Assembly: GCA_002401295.1 (NCBI GenBank)
Contig: NVSR01000016.1
Location: 1 to 16,099, forward strand
Reading direction: 5' to 3'
Source of the DNA: SAR324 cluster bacterium
GTDB lineage: Bacteria > SAR324 > XYD2-FULL-50-16
Length of the DNA stretch: 16,099 nucleotides
Made by a program: the position numbers and the translations under genes. Under the pieces are notes generated by a model, which searched no databases, was not told the origin of the DNA, and saw only the letters and a program-made list of their open reading frames with translations. Below are positions 7,315-13,670 of this stretch, piece by piece. How positions within the stretch are numbered: position 1 is the first letter of the stretch; every line of letters starts with the position of its first letter.

Positions 7315-7337
7315 TATAGTCATTCACAGTGGATGAC
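7315..7337 (+). promoter_or_regulatory. Candidate -10 and overlapping operator dyad for the transporter operon
   Basis: TATAGT at 7315-7320 matches five of six -10 bases, but no good -35 lies 16-18 bases upstream. It is overlapped by a 19-base dyad at 7319-7337, with arms GTCATTCAC and GTGGATGAC that pair with one mismatch around A7328. An operator over the -10 fits repression by the GntR protein. Pattern only. Confidence 0.35.
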
Positions 7338-7402
7338 CTGAAGCGGTTAAGGCTGACTAAACCGATTCAGGTCCCTTACCGGGGAAAAAGTCGTTTTCCC
7401 CG
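7335..7402 (+). other. Two strong hairpins in the leader of the transporter operon
   Basis: Hairpin A pairs 7335-7348 with 7360-7373, 14 pairs with one mismatch and an 11-base loop. Hairpin B pairs 7380-7388 with 7394-7402, nine perfect pairs (C-GGGGAAAA/TTTTCCCC-G) with a five-base loop. Both precede the terminator-like hairpin at 7411-7441. If transcription starts near 7327 they are in the 5' leader; otherwise they lie between the GntR gene and the transporter. I recognise no known riboswitch. Confidence 0.5.
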
Positions 7403-7410
7403 TCTTAAGA

Positions 7411-7441
7411 AGCTTTCCGATTTTAAGGAAAGCTGTTTTTT
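7411..7441 (+). terminator. Terminator-like hairpin upstream of the binding-protein gene
   Basis: AGCTTTCC (7411-7418) pairs with GGAAAGCT (7427-7434) around an eight-base loop, followed by G and six T (7436-7441). It sits only 30 bases before the binding-protein ATG, so it would either end GntR transcription or act as an attenuator for the transporter operon. Confidence 0.55.
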
Positions 7442-7471
7442 ATAAATTCGAGTAAACCGAAGGATTAAAAA

Positions 7472-8275
7472 ATGAAGACTCGTAAACTCGCTACTGTTTT
7501 CTTTTCCTTATTTTGGATCATAAGCGTAACAAGTACCGTACTGGCTAGTACTCTAGAAGATATTATGCAGCGAGGTGTGCTTCGTGTCGCAGCTCAAACT
7601 CAGGGCCCTCCTTTTAGCTTTGTGAATGGAAAGGGGGAGCGGACAGGTAGTGCGGTTGAATTGGCTCGTTTGATGGCAAAAGAGATGGGTGTTAAAATCA
7701 AGTTCCTGAACTATGACTGGGATGGTTTGATTCCAGCTCTTTTATCAGGCAAGGCTGATATCCTGGCTGCCGATATGACACCTACGCTGGCACGTGCAAT
7801 GAAGATTGCTTTTACCACTCCTTTTATGTATACGGGCAATGTTGCCTTTGCAAAAAAAGATAGCCCTTATCGAACATTAGCTGATTTAAAAGCAGCTAAA
7901 AATCTTACTGTAGCGACATTGTTGGGATCAGCCGGTACAAAAGTTGCTGCTGAGACCTTTCCAAACGCCAAGCAAAAAGTATACAAAGGGGGAGGTCCTT
8001 TTTTGATTGATGCTGTGCTGAAAGGACGTACTGATTTCGCTGTGAATGATAGTTCTGCCGTTTATGCGCAAGTTTCAAATTTTCCTCCCAATAGCATTAA
8101 AATAATTCCTGAACGAATCGATAAATCCCCTCTCGCTTATGCAGTTCGTTATGACTCTCCCGCTTTATTGTCATGGATGGACCTCTTTTTCCTCCACATC
8201 AAATTAGACGGGCGGTTGGATGCCAACCTGGATTATTGGGTTAACAGTTTAGACTGGAAGAATGATCATGATTAA
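7472..8275 (+). CDS. Periplasmic amino acid-binding protein of ABC transporter
   Basis: Solute-binding protein family 3, 267 residues. A Sec signal peptide is clear: MKTRK, a hydrophobic core to about residue 20, and probable cleavage after VLA (26). The mature part has EDIMQRGVLRVA, FSFVNGKGERTGSAVELARLMAKEMG, and the domain-2 segment LADLKAAKNLTVATLLGSAG. Arg108 (in LARAMKIAFT) sits where this family clamps the alpha-carboxylate and Asp193 (VNDSS) where it holds the alpha-amino group, so the ligand is an amino acid. An AAGGA ribosome site precedes the ATG. First gene of an operon with two permeases and an ATPase. Given the neighbours, hydroxylysine, lysine, 2-aminoadipate or a D-amino acid are candidate ligands; side-chain specificity cannot be read by eye. 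Confidence 0.9.
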   Translation: MKTRKLATVFFSLFWIISVTSTVLASTLEDIMQRGVLRVAAQTQGPPFSFVNGKGERTGSAVELARLMAKEMGVKIKFLNYDWDGLIPALLSGKADILAADMTPTLARAMKIAFTTPFMYTGNVAFAKKDSPYRTLADLKAAKNLTVATLLGSAGTKVAAETFPNAKQKVYKGGGPFLIDAVLKGRTDFAVNDSSAVYAQVSNFPPNSIKIIPERIDKSPLAYAVRYDSPALLSWMDLFFLHIKLDGRLDANLDYWVNSLDWKNDHD

Positions 8276-8301
8276 GCTCAAATATTTGTGAGGTTGAGTT
8301 T
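8274..8301 (+). other. Stem-loop just after the binding-protein gene
   Basis: AAGCTCAA (8274-8281) can pair with TTGAGTTT (8294-8301), eight pairs including one G-U, overlapping the end of the coding region. No T run follows. Hairpins here often protect the binding-protein message and raise its level over the permeases; that role is inferred. Confidence 0.3.
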
Positions 8302-8413
8302 GACCGTTTAATTCCAGTAAGCTTTTATCTTCAGTCTAATCACCTGAAATGTTAAATCGAAACTCTGGTAATCTCTTCTTTGTATCAGGGAGTGGATTAT
8401 CGGAGTAACCATC

Positions 8414-8417
8414 AGGA
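8414..8417 (+). promoter_or_regulatory. Ribosome binding site deciding the first permease start
   Basis: AGGA seven bases before the ATG at 8425. It supports MLETFNFRVI as the N-terminus instead of an in-frame TTG 45 bases upstream, which has no such site and adds a charged stretch unlike the family. Confidence 0.6.
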
Positions 8418-8424
8418 TGACGTC

Positions 8425-9087
8425 ATGCTTGAAACGTTTAATTTCAGAGTTATAATTGAGTACCTGCCATTGTTTCAAGAGGGGTTTCTATATACGATCT
8501 GGCTATCCTTGGCTGCTTTGTTAGGAGCCCTGATTATTGGGATTCTGGCTTGTATCATGCGCATTTCTCAGTCCAAATTAAGTGCTCGCATCGCTATTAT
8601 TTATATTGAAAGCATGCGTTCGACACCATTATTGGTCCAGTTATATTTCTTCTATTTCGGTTTGCCCTCTTTAGGTATTTTATTGTCCGAAGTGGTCACG
8701 GGTATTTTGGTGCTTTCCCTGAACAGTGGAGCTTATTTGGCTGAAATAATCCGCGCCGGTGTCCAGTCGATACCACCTGGACAAACCGAAGCGGGCATTG
8801 CTTCGGGTATGACGTATTATCAGCGGATGCGTTATATCATCATGCCCCAAGCATTAGGTCTTACGGTCCCTCCCATGTTGGGACAAGCTATTATTTTGGT
8901 GAAAGACTCCTCACTATTGTCCCTGATTTCAATCATGGAACTGACTCGTGCCGGGCAAACATTTACTTCAGAACGATTTATGCCAGCTGAAGCTTTTCTG
9001 ACAACTGCCGTATTCTACTTGATCATCTTTTATCTATTGAAAGGCTTTTCAATATGGAGTCAGAAAAAGTTGATTTACACAGGTTAA
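8425..9087 (+). CDS. Polar amino acid ABC transporter permease (HisM/HisQ family), first subunit
   Basis: Inner-membrane permease of 220 residues with about five hydrophobic spans. Family marks are RSTPLLVQLYFFYFGLP (65-81), the segment LNSGAYLAEIIRAGVQSIP (99-117), and the cytoplasmic EAA loop starting at Glu122 in TEAGIASGMTYYQRMRYI, followed by MPQALGLTVPP and KDSSLLSLISI. This loop docks on the ATPase. It follows the binding-protein gene after 149 bases and precedes the second permease by 13, so the two form the usual heterodimer. Family-level identification is secure; substrate is not. Confidence 0.9.
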   Translation: MLETFNFRVIIEYLPLFQEGFLYTIWLSLAALLGALIIGILACIMRISQSKLSARIAIIYIESMRSTPLLVQLYFFYFGLPSLGILLSEVVTGILVLSLNSGAYLAEIIRAGVQSIPPGQTEAGIASGMTYYQRMRYIIMPQALGLTVPPMLGQAIILVKDSSLLSLISIMELTRAGQTFTSERFMPAEAFLTTAVFYLIIFYLLKGFSIWSQKKLIYTG

Positions 9088-9100
9088 CCCGAAGGAAAAA

Positions 9101-9823
9101 ATGTGGGAATTTTATTTTTTAAAGCTGATGAATACCCTGCCTTTTTTTCTAAAAGGAGTTTGGGTGACCATCAGTGTATCTGGTTTAAGTTTAATAGCAG
9201 GAACCATCATTGGATTTTGTTTTGGAATTATTCGCTCCGGTAAGAGAGGCTTTTTTCACATTCTAATCGGTCTTTGGGTAGACCTGATACGTGGTACGCC
9301 TTTTTTAATACAGATATTTATCATATTTTTTATTCTTCCCGAAGCAGGAATCAATCTAGACGCTTTCCCGGCAGCCGTTATTGCATTATCCAATATGTCG
9401 GCCTGTTTTATCTGTGAAATCGTTAGTGGTGGTCTGAAAGCGGTTCCAGAGGGGCAAAAAGAAGCCGCAGCCGCTTCGGGTTTTACGAAGTTTCAACAGC
9501 TGCGTTATATCAATCTTCCTCAAGCAATGCGCACTATTTTACCACCATTGGTCGGACAGTATGTACTTTTGATCAAAGACTCATCCATCGTATCGGCAAT
9601 CGGACTGGTTGATATTACAAGAGTAGGCTGGTTGACGGTGCAACGAGTTCCGGAAGGACTCATGGTGTTTGGTTTGGTAGGGATCTTATATTTCATCATT
9701 TGTTATCCCTTAATCTTACTATCGGGCTACCTGGAAAAAAGAATGGGCAATCTAACGCCTGCAAAGAAAAACAGTGCAAAAAGTATGGGGCAAAAAAATA
9801 ATTTATTAGTAGAGGAGCGATAA
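9101..9823 (+). CDS. Polar amino acid ABC transporter permease (HisM/HisQ family), second subunit
   Basis: Inner-membrane permease of 240 residues. It has RGTPFLIQIFIIFFILP (64-80), an EAA loop from Glu121 (KEAAAASGFTKFQQLRYI), LPQAMRTILPP and KDSSIVSAIGLVDITRVGW. The C-terminus ends in a hydrophilic tail rich in Lys and Asn, longer than in the partner permease. A GAAGGA ribosome site precedes the ATG. The stop (9821-9823) is one base before the ATPase start, indicating coupled translation. Confidence 0.9.
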   Translation: MWEFYFLKLMNTLPFFLKGVWVTISVSGLSLIAGTIIGFCFGIIRSGKRGFFHILIGLWVDLIRGTPFLIQIFIIFFILPEAGINLDAFPAAVIALSNMSACFICEIVSGGLKAVPEGQKEAAAASGFTKFQQLRYINLPQAMRTILPPLVGQYVLLIKDSSIVSAIGLVDITRVGWLTVQRVPEGLMVFGLVGILYFIICYPLILLSGYLEKRMGNLTPAKKNSAKSMGQKNNLLVEER

Positions 9824-9824
9824 A

Positions 9825-10553
9825 ATGATAATGTTTTCAGATGTCAATAAATGGTATGGGGACTATCACGCTTTAAAAGACATTAATCTGACAGTAGAAA
9901 CTGGAGAGGTCTTGGTGATCTGTGGTCCCAGCGGTTCGGGGAAAAGTACTCTGATTCGATGTATTAATCGCCTGGAGGAGATTCAAGGAGGTGAGTTAAT
10001 CGTTGATAATATAGAGGTCCATAATAAGAAAACCAATATGACCAATCTAAGAGCCGAAGTAGGATTTATATTTCAACAATTCAACCTCTATCCTCATATG
10101 ACGGCTCTTGAAAATATAACCATCGCTCCCGTCAAAGTGCGTGGAATGAAGAAGGCAGAGGCAGAACAATTAGGTCAGAAAATGCTAAATAGAGTCGGAT
10201 TGAGCGATAAAGCGGATTCTTATCCGATTCAGCTTTCCGGGGGGCAGCAGCAACGTGTGGCAATCGCCAGGGGGTTATGCATGAACCCTAAAATCATGTT
10301 GTTTGATGAACCCACCTCAGCATTGGATCCTGAAATGATATCTGAGGTTTTAGATGTAGTACGTGACTTAGCAAAAGATGGGATGACCATGATCGTCGTT
10401 ACCCATGAAATGGGATTTGCTAAAGAAGTGGCCCATCGTGTCGCATTTATGGAAGATGGAGCCTTAATTGAAATTGCACCTTCTAAAGAATTTTTTGAAA
10501 ATCCTAAAAATGAAAGAACCAAAGAATTCTTGAGTAAGATACTAACTCATTGA
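9825..10553 (+). CDS. Polar amino acid ABC transporter ATPase (GlnQ/HisP family)
   Basis: ATP-binding subunit of 242 residues, full family length. Walker A is GPSGSGKST (34-42), the Q-loop is FQQFNLYPHMT (83-93), the signature LSGGQQQR is at 137-144, Walker B IMLFDE at 157-162 followed by PTSALDPEM, and the switch His194 is in VVTHE. A GAGGAG ribosome site lies seven bases before the ATG; a second in-frame ATG two codons later is possible. It energises the two permeases encoded just upstream. Confidence 0.95.
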   Translation: MIMFSDVNKWYGDYHALKDINLTVETGEVLVICGPSGSGKSTLIRCINRLEEIQGGELIVDNIEVHNKKTNMTNLRAEVGFIFQQFNLYPHMTALENITIAPVKVRGMKKAEAEQLGQKMLNRVGLSDKADSYPIQLSGGQQQRVAIARGLCMNPKIMLFDEPTSALDPEMISEVLDVVRDLAKDGMTMIVVTHEMGFAKEVAHRVAFMEDGALIEIAPSKEFFENPKNERTKEFLSKILTH

Positions 10554-10613
10554 TTTATTTGAATTATATAAACTTCTTTCTCTGGAAGGATTGATCTCAG
10601 GAAAAAAAGCTTA

Positions 10614-11864
10614 ATGAAGAATCAGGACGAAATTGTTGTCATAGGAGGCGGGGTAATTGGAATCAGTACAGCCTATTATCTGAAAAAACAAAACCTCGCC
10701 GTAACTTTACTGGAAAAAAACACCATTTGTTCCGGCGCATCTCATGGTAACGCCGGTCTGATTTCCTGTGAAAACTTCATTCCCATGGCTGCCCCTGGGG
10801 CAGTGAAACAGGGATTGCGTTGGTTGGCTGATGCGGACAGTCCGTTTTCCATTAAACCACGACTTGACCTCGACTTACTGCGCTGGCTCATTCAATTTGG
10901 TGCCGCTTGTCGAAAAAAGCCGATGCTAAAAACGCTCTCTGTGCTCAAGAGAATGAAGGAGGTCGGTAGTGGCTTGTTTGACGAGTTAATGAGTAGTCAC
11001 CATATAGAATGCGATCATGATAGAAAAGGCCGATTAGTTTTATATAAGGATAGTGCTCATTTTGAGGAAGGCATCGAAACGGCCCGGTTTTTACAAGAAT
11101 ACGGTATCAACTCGCAAATATTGGACAAAACCGCAGTGCGAGAAAAGGAGCCTAATTTAACTTCGGCCGTTGTTGGAGGGATTTACTATTCGGAATATGT
11201 CCATGTAACGCCCGATCGGTTTGTCCATAGTCTAGCCCGTCTGGTTGAAGAGCAGGGAGGGATTCTAAAAACGAAAACAGAGGTGATCGGTTTTGAGACT
11301 AAAGGGCAACGGATTTCAAAGGTAATTACCACCCGGGGTGATTTGTATCCTGATCAAGTTGTTTTGGCGGCTGGTGCCTGGTCTCCGATTGTCGGTCGGG
11401 ACTTGGGATTAAAAATACCTATCCAACCGGCAAAAGGCTACAGCATTACCGTGAAACGTCCGGATTCTTGTCCGGGTTTTTCCCTGGACTTAGCAGATGA
11501 CAAAGTAGCCGTCACACCAATGGGTGACAGATTGCGCTTCAGCAGTACTTTGGAGCTGAACGGTTACGATTTATCGATCAATCGCCGTCGAATCGCTGCT
11601 ACTCGGCGGGCAGTCAGCAGCTATCTGTCTGGTATGGAAGATTTGGATCTTATTGAAATCTGGAGTGGCCTGCGTCCTAATACGCCTGATACCTTACCTT
11701 TAATCGGGCGAAGCAAATCTTTTGATAATCTGATCCTGGCTACCGGTCATGATATGCTGGGTATGACTCACAGTCTGATCACGGGTAAAATTGTCTCACA
11801 GATTATTATGAATGAAACACCGGTTATAGACTTAGCACCCTTCCGTCCGGAACGTTTTGACTGA
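10614..11864 (+). CDS. FAD-dependent D-amino acid dehydrogenase-like oxidoreductase (DadA/DAO family)
   Basis: A 416-residue flavoprotein of the DAO fold. The dinucleotide motif GGGVIG is at 11-16, preceded by IVVI and followed by an acidic residue ending the second strand (LLEKN). SHGNAGLIS and MAAPGAVKQGLRWL resemble DadA (SFANAGQIS, WAAPG). The C-terminal block GLRPNTPDTLPLIG ... NLILATGHDMLGMTHS is the usual FAD/substrate end. It probably oxidises an amino or imino acid to an oxo acid and passes electrons to the membrane chain. It follows the ABC ATPase by 60 bases, so it likely acts on the imported compound, for example D-hydroxylysine, D-aminoadipate or a cyclic imino acid. The enzymes of the proposed hydroxylysine route do not need it. 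Family likely, substrate unknown. The in-frame sequence directly after its stop leads into a LysR relic. Confidence 0.85.
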   Translation: MKNQDEIVVIGGGVIGISTAYYLKKQNLAVTLLEKNTICSGASHGNAGLISCENFIPMAAPGAVKQGLRWLADADSPFSIKPRLDLDLLRWLIQFGAACRKKPMLKTLSVLKRMKEVGSGLFDELMSSHHIECDHDRKGRLVLYKDSAHFEEGIETARFLQEYGINSQILDKTAVREKEPNLTSAVVGGIYYSEYVHVTPDRFVHSLARLVEEQGGILKTKTEVIGFETKGQRISKVITTRGDLYPDQVVLAAGAWSPIVGRDLGLKIPIQPAKGYSITVKRPDSCPGFSLDLADDKVAVTPMGDRLRFSSTLELNGYDLSINRRRIAATRRAVSSYLSGMEDLDLIEIWSGLRPNTPDTLPLIGRSKSFDNLILATGHDMLGMTHSLITGKIVSQIIMNETPVIDLAPFRPERFD

Positions 11865-11887
11865 TTTTTCAACAAAATAATGAAAAC

Positions 11888-11987
11888 TTTCGGCTTTCTC
11901 TATGGCTGGGAGAAAACATCGGAACCCCTGCTGCAAACGACGAATGAACTCTATCGAGATTATCCGTCAAGAGCAGGTAGGACTTGA
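11888..11987 (+). pseudogene. Relic of the 3' end of a LysR gene
   Basis: Translated in frame up to a TGA at 11985-11987, this reads EPLLQTTNELYRDYPSRAG-RT, against DPLLQTTIELCRDYRSRAGRK at the end of the intact LysR (5315-6169). Similarity fades leftwards (TFGFLYGW against TIGLAYNR). No start or DNA-binding domain is present. It lies tail-to-tail with the ALDH gene, 15 bases from its stop, mirroring the ALDH relic after the intact LysR gene. Confidence 0.75.
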
Positions 11988-12061
11988 TTTTAGGGGAACC
12001 CCTTAAAAATCAAATTTGATTCCCTGGGCCAAAGGGAGCTCTGTTCCCCAGTTTATAGTAT
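11911..12061 (+). repeat. Direct repeat copy 2: LysR relic joined to the intact ALDH 3' end
   Basis: Partner of 6093-6211, same orientation, about 85 percent identical over the best 75 bases by eye, with an extra ~34 bases covering the ALDH stop region. The two copies bracket the GntR-transporter-DadA block of about 5.7 kb. The intergenic stretch 11865-12002 holds only this relic; I see no convincing terminator in it. Confidence 0.8.
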
Positions 12062-13529
12062 TGGTCTGTCGTCTCATGTAGACTTTCCAGGCATCAGAGC
12101 CGGATTCACGACCGCCACCTGTTTCTTTTTCCCCGCCAAAGGCTCCTCCGATTTCTGCTCCGGAAGTTCCAATGTTGACATTGGCAATGCCGCAGTCTGA
12201 TCCTACGTGGGAAAGGAACTGTTCAGCTTCACGCATATTCAGGGTAAAAATAGCTGAAGAGAGTCCTTGAGGCACATCGTTGTGCAGTTTGAGGGCTTCA
12301 TCGAATTCAGAATATTTGATCAGGTAAAGTAGGGGAGCGAAGGTTTCGTCCTGTACAATTTGGAAATGATTCTCCACTTCGGCAATAGCTGGCTGCACAT
12401 AGCAGTTTGACTCGTGTCCTTCTAATACTTCTCCTCCAAAGATCACCTTTCCACCCTGTTGCTTCACACTTTCCAGAGCAGCCTGATAAGTATTGACTGC
12501 ATCCAGATCAATCATGGGGCCAATCAAAGTCTTTTCATCCAAGGGGTTGCCTATTCTTTTACTGACTTGCTCATAAGCGGCCAGCAACTTCTCTTTGACT
12601 TCGTCATAAATCGAATCTTTGATGATCAAGCGTCGAGTACTGGTGCACCGCTGTCCACAGGTTCCGACCGCACCGAATACAATCGCTGGAATAGCTAGTT
12701 TCAGGTCGGCGTTTTCAGTGATCACAATGGCATTATTGCCACCAAGTTCCAGCAGGCTGCGTCCTAGCCTTTCTCCAACAATCGCACCCACTCTTTTGCC
12801 TACTCTGGTCGAGCCTGTGGCTGAAATCAGGGGTACCCGTTTATCCTTTAAGAAGTTATCTCCGATATCCGCAGATTTCCCAATCACAAGGTTGAAGATC
12901 CCTTCAGGCAAGTCATTATCTTTCAGAACTTTTTGAATGATCTTCTGGACTGCAATCGCACAAAGTGGTGTTTTGGAGCTTGGTTTCCAAATAATTACAT
13001 CTCCACAAACCGCCGCTAACATGGCATTCCAAGCCCAAACTGCTACGGGAAAATTGAAGGCGGAGATGACGCCTACCACTCCAATGGGATGATACTGCTC
13101 ATACAAACGATGCTGGGGTCTTTCGGAATGCATGGTCAGGCCATACAATTGTCGAGAAAGCCCGACGGCAAAATCACAAATATCGATCATTTCCTGCACT
13201 TCACCCAAACCTTCCTGGTAGATTTTACCGGTTTCGTAGGCAACGAGTTTCCCCAAATCCTCTTTTGATTCTCTCAAGGCATTGGAGATCTGACGAACAA
13301 TATCTCCCCGCTCTGGAGCTGGTACCATTTTCCAGGTAGTAAAGGCTTTCTGCGCTTTTACCATTACAGTTTCATAATCATCCCAAGTGGCATTGCGGAC
13401 CTGGGCAATTAACTGTCCATCTGCCGGAGAGTATGAGCTGGTGACAGGTCCCTGTCCTTCTAGCCATTCGGTACCAGTGGTGATTCCCGAGTTGATTTTT
13501 TCAATACCTATGTTTTTCAGAAAATCCAT
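12003..13529 (-). CDS. amaB: 2-Aminoadipate 6-semialdehyde dehydrogenase (ALDH7/antiquitin family)
   Basis: NAD(P)-dependent aldehyde dehydrogenase of 508 residues, oxidising 2-aminoadipate semialdehyde (in equilibrium with piperideine-6-carboxylate) to 2-aminoadipate. Catalytic residues: Cys295 in GQRCTS, Glu261 in LLELGGNNA and Asn159 in FNFP. GEVQEMIDICDFAVGLSR (109-126), GGNN, and the C-terminal block GGAFGGEKETGGGRESGSDA followed by INWGTELPLAQGIKF are diagnostic of ALDH7 rather than other ALDHs. Glu113 and Arg294 align with the human ALDH7A1 residues (E121, R301) that hold the aminoadipate end of the substrate. It lies downstream of the kinase/phospho-lyase fusion on the same strand, 137 bases away, with a promoter-like element and tandem operator boxes between. 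It would take the product of that fusion directly. Confidence 0.93.
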   Translation of the reverse strand: MDFLKNIGIEKINSGITTGTEWLEGQGPVTSSYSPADGQLIAQVRNATWDDYETVMVKAQKAFTTWKMVPAPERGDIVRQISNALRESKEDLGKLVAYETGKIYQEGLGEVQEMIDICDFAVGLSRQLYGLTMHSERPQHRLYEQYHPIGVVGVISAFNFPVAVWAWNAMLAAVCGDVIIWKPSSKTPLCAIAVQKIIQKVLKDNDLPEGIFNLVIGKSADIGDNFLKDKRVPLISATGSTRVGKRVGAIVGERLGRSLLELGGNNAIVITENADLKLAIPAIVFGAVGTCGQRCTSTRRLIIKDSIYDEVKEKLLAAYEQVSKRIGNPLDEKTLIGPMIDLDAVNTYQAALESVKQQGGKVIFGGEVLEGHESNCYVQPAIAEVENHFQIVQDETFAPLLYLIKYSEFDEALKLHNDVPQGLSSAIFTLNMREAEQFLSHVGSDCGIANVNIGTSGAEIGGAFGGEKETGGGRESGSDAWKVYMRRQTNTINWGTELPLAQGIKFDF

Positions 13530-13606
13530 GATTACCTCTAATAATTAAAGGGGAGTGATATTTGCGATTAACCTAAATTTGATTAAAGGCATTGCTAGTT
13601 TTTTTC

Positions 13607-13629
13607 TGGTCCTACCAGTGGTAAGACCA
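13607..13629. promoter_or_regulatory. Tandem GntR/FCD-type operator boxes upstream of ALDH
   Basis: Two 11-base boxes, TGGTCCTACCA (13607-13617) and TGGTAAGACCA (13619-13629), separated by one base, both fit TNGTNNNACNA, the site shape of FadR, PdhR and LldR-type regulators. Together they form a larger dyad with one mismatch. They lie between the candidate promoter at 13643-13670 and the ALDH start, where a bound repressor would block transcription. The GntR protein encoded at 6493-7182 is the obvious candidate. Confidence 0.55.
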
Positions 13630-13642
13630 AGAATGAAACTTA

Positions 13643-13670
13643 AGAGTAAAGGATAAATATGGGTTGTCAA
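13643..13670 (-). promoter_or_regulatory. Candidate ALDH promoter overlapping the fusion gene stop
   Basis: On the minus strand a perfect TTGACA (13670-13665), whose TGA is the stop codon of the upstream fusion gene, is followed after 16 bases by TACTCT (13648-13643), a weak -10 keeping T, A and the final T. It would give the ALDH gene a transcript separate from the fusion gene, with a leader of roughly 110 bases. Confidence 0.4.

Noticed and set aside
11991..12021. Compact dyads (AGGGGAACCCCT and AATCAAATTTGATT) as a bidirectional terminator between the convergent genes
   Set aside because: The first leaves almost no loop and neither is followed by a T run in either direction; the second lies in the ALDH coding end.
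6093..12061. A transposon or integron bounded by the repeats
   Set aside because: No transposase, integrase or terminal inverted repeats are present; the repeats are gene-end fragments, which fits recombination rather than transposition.
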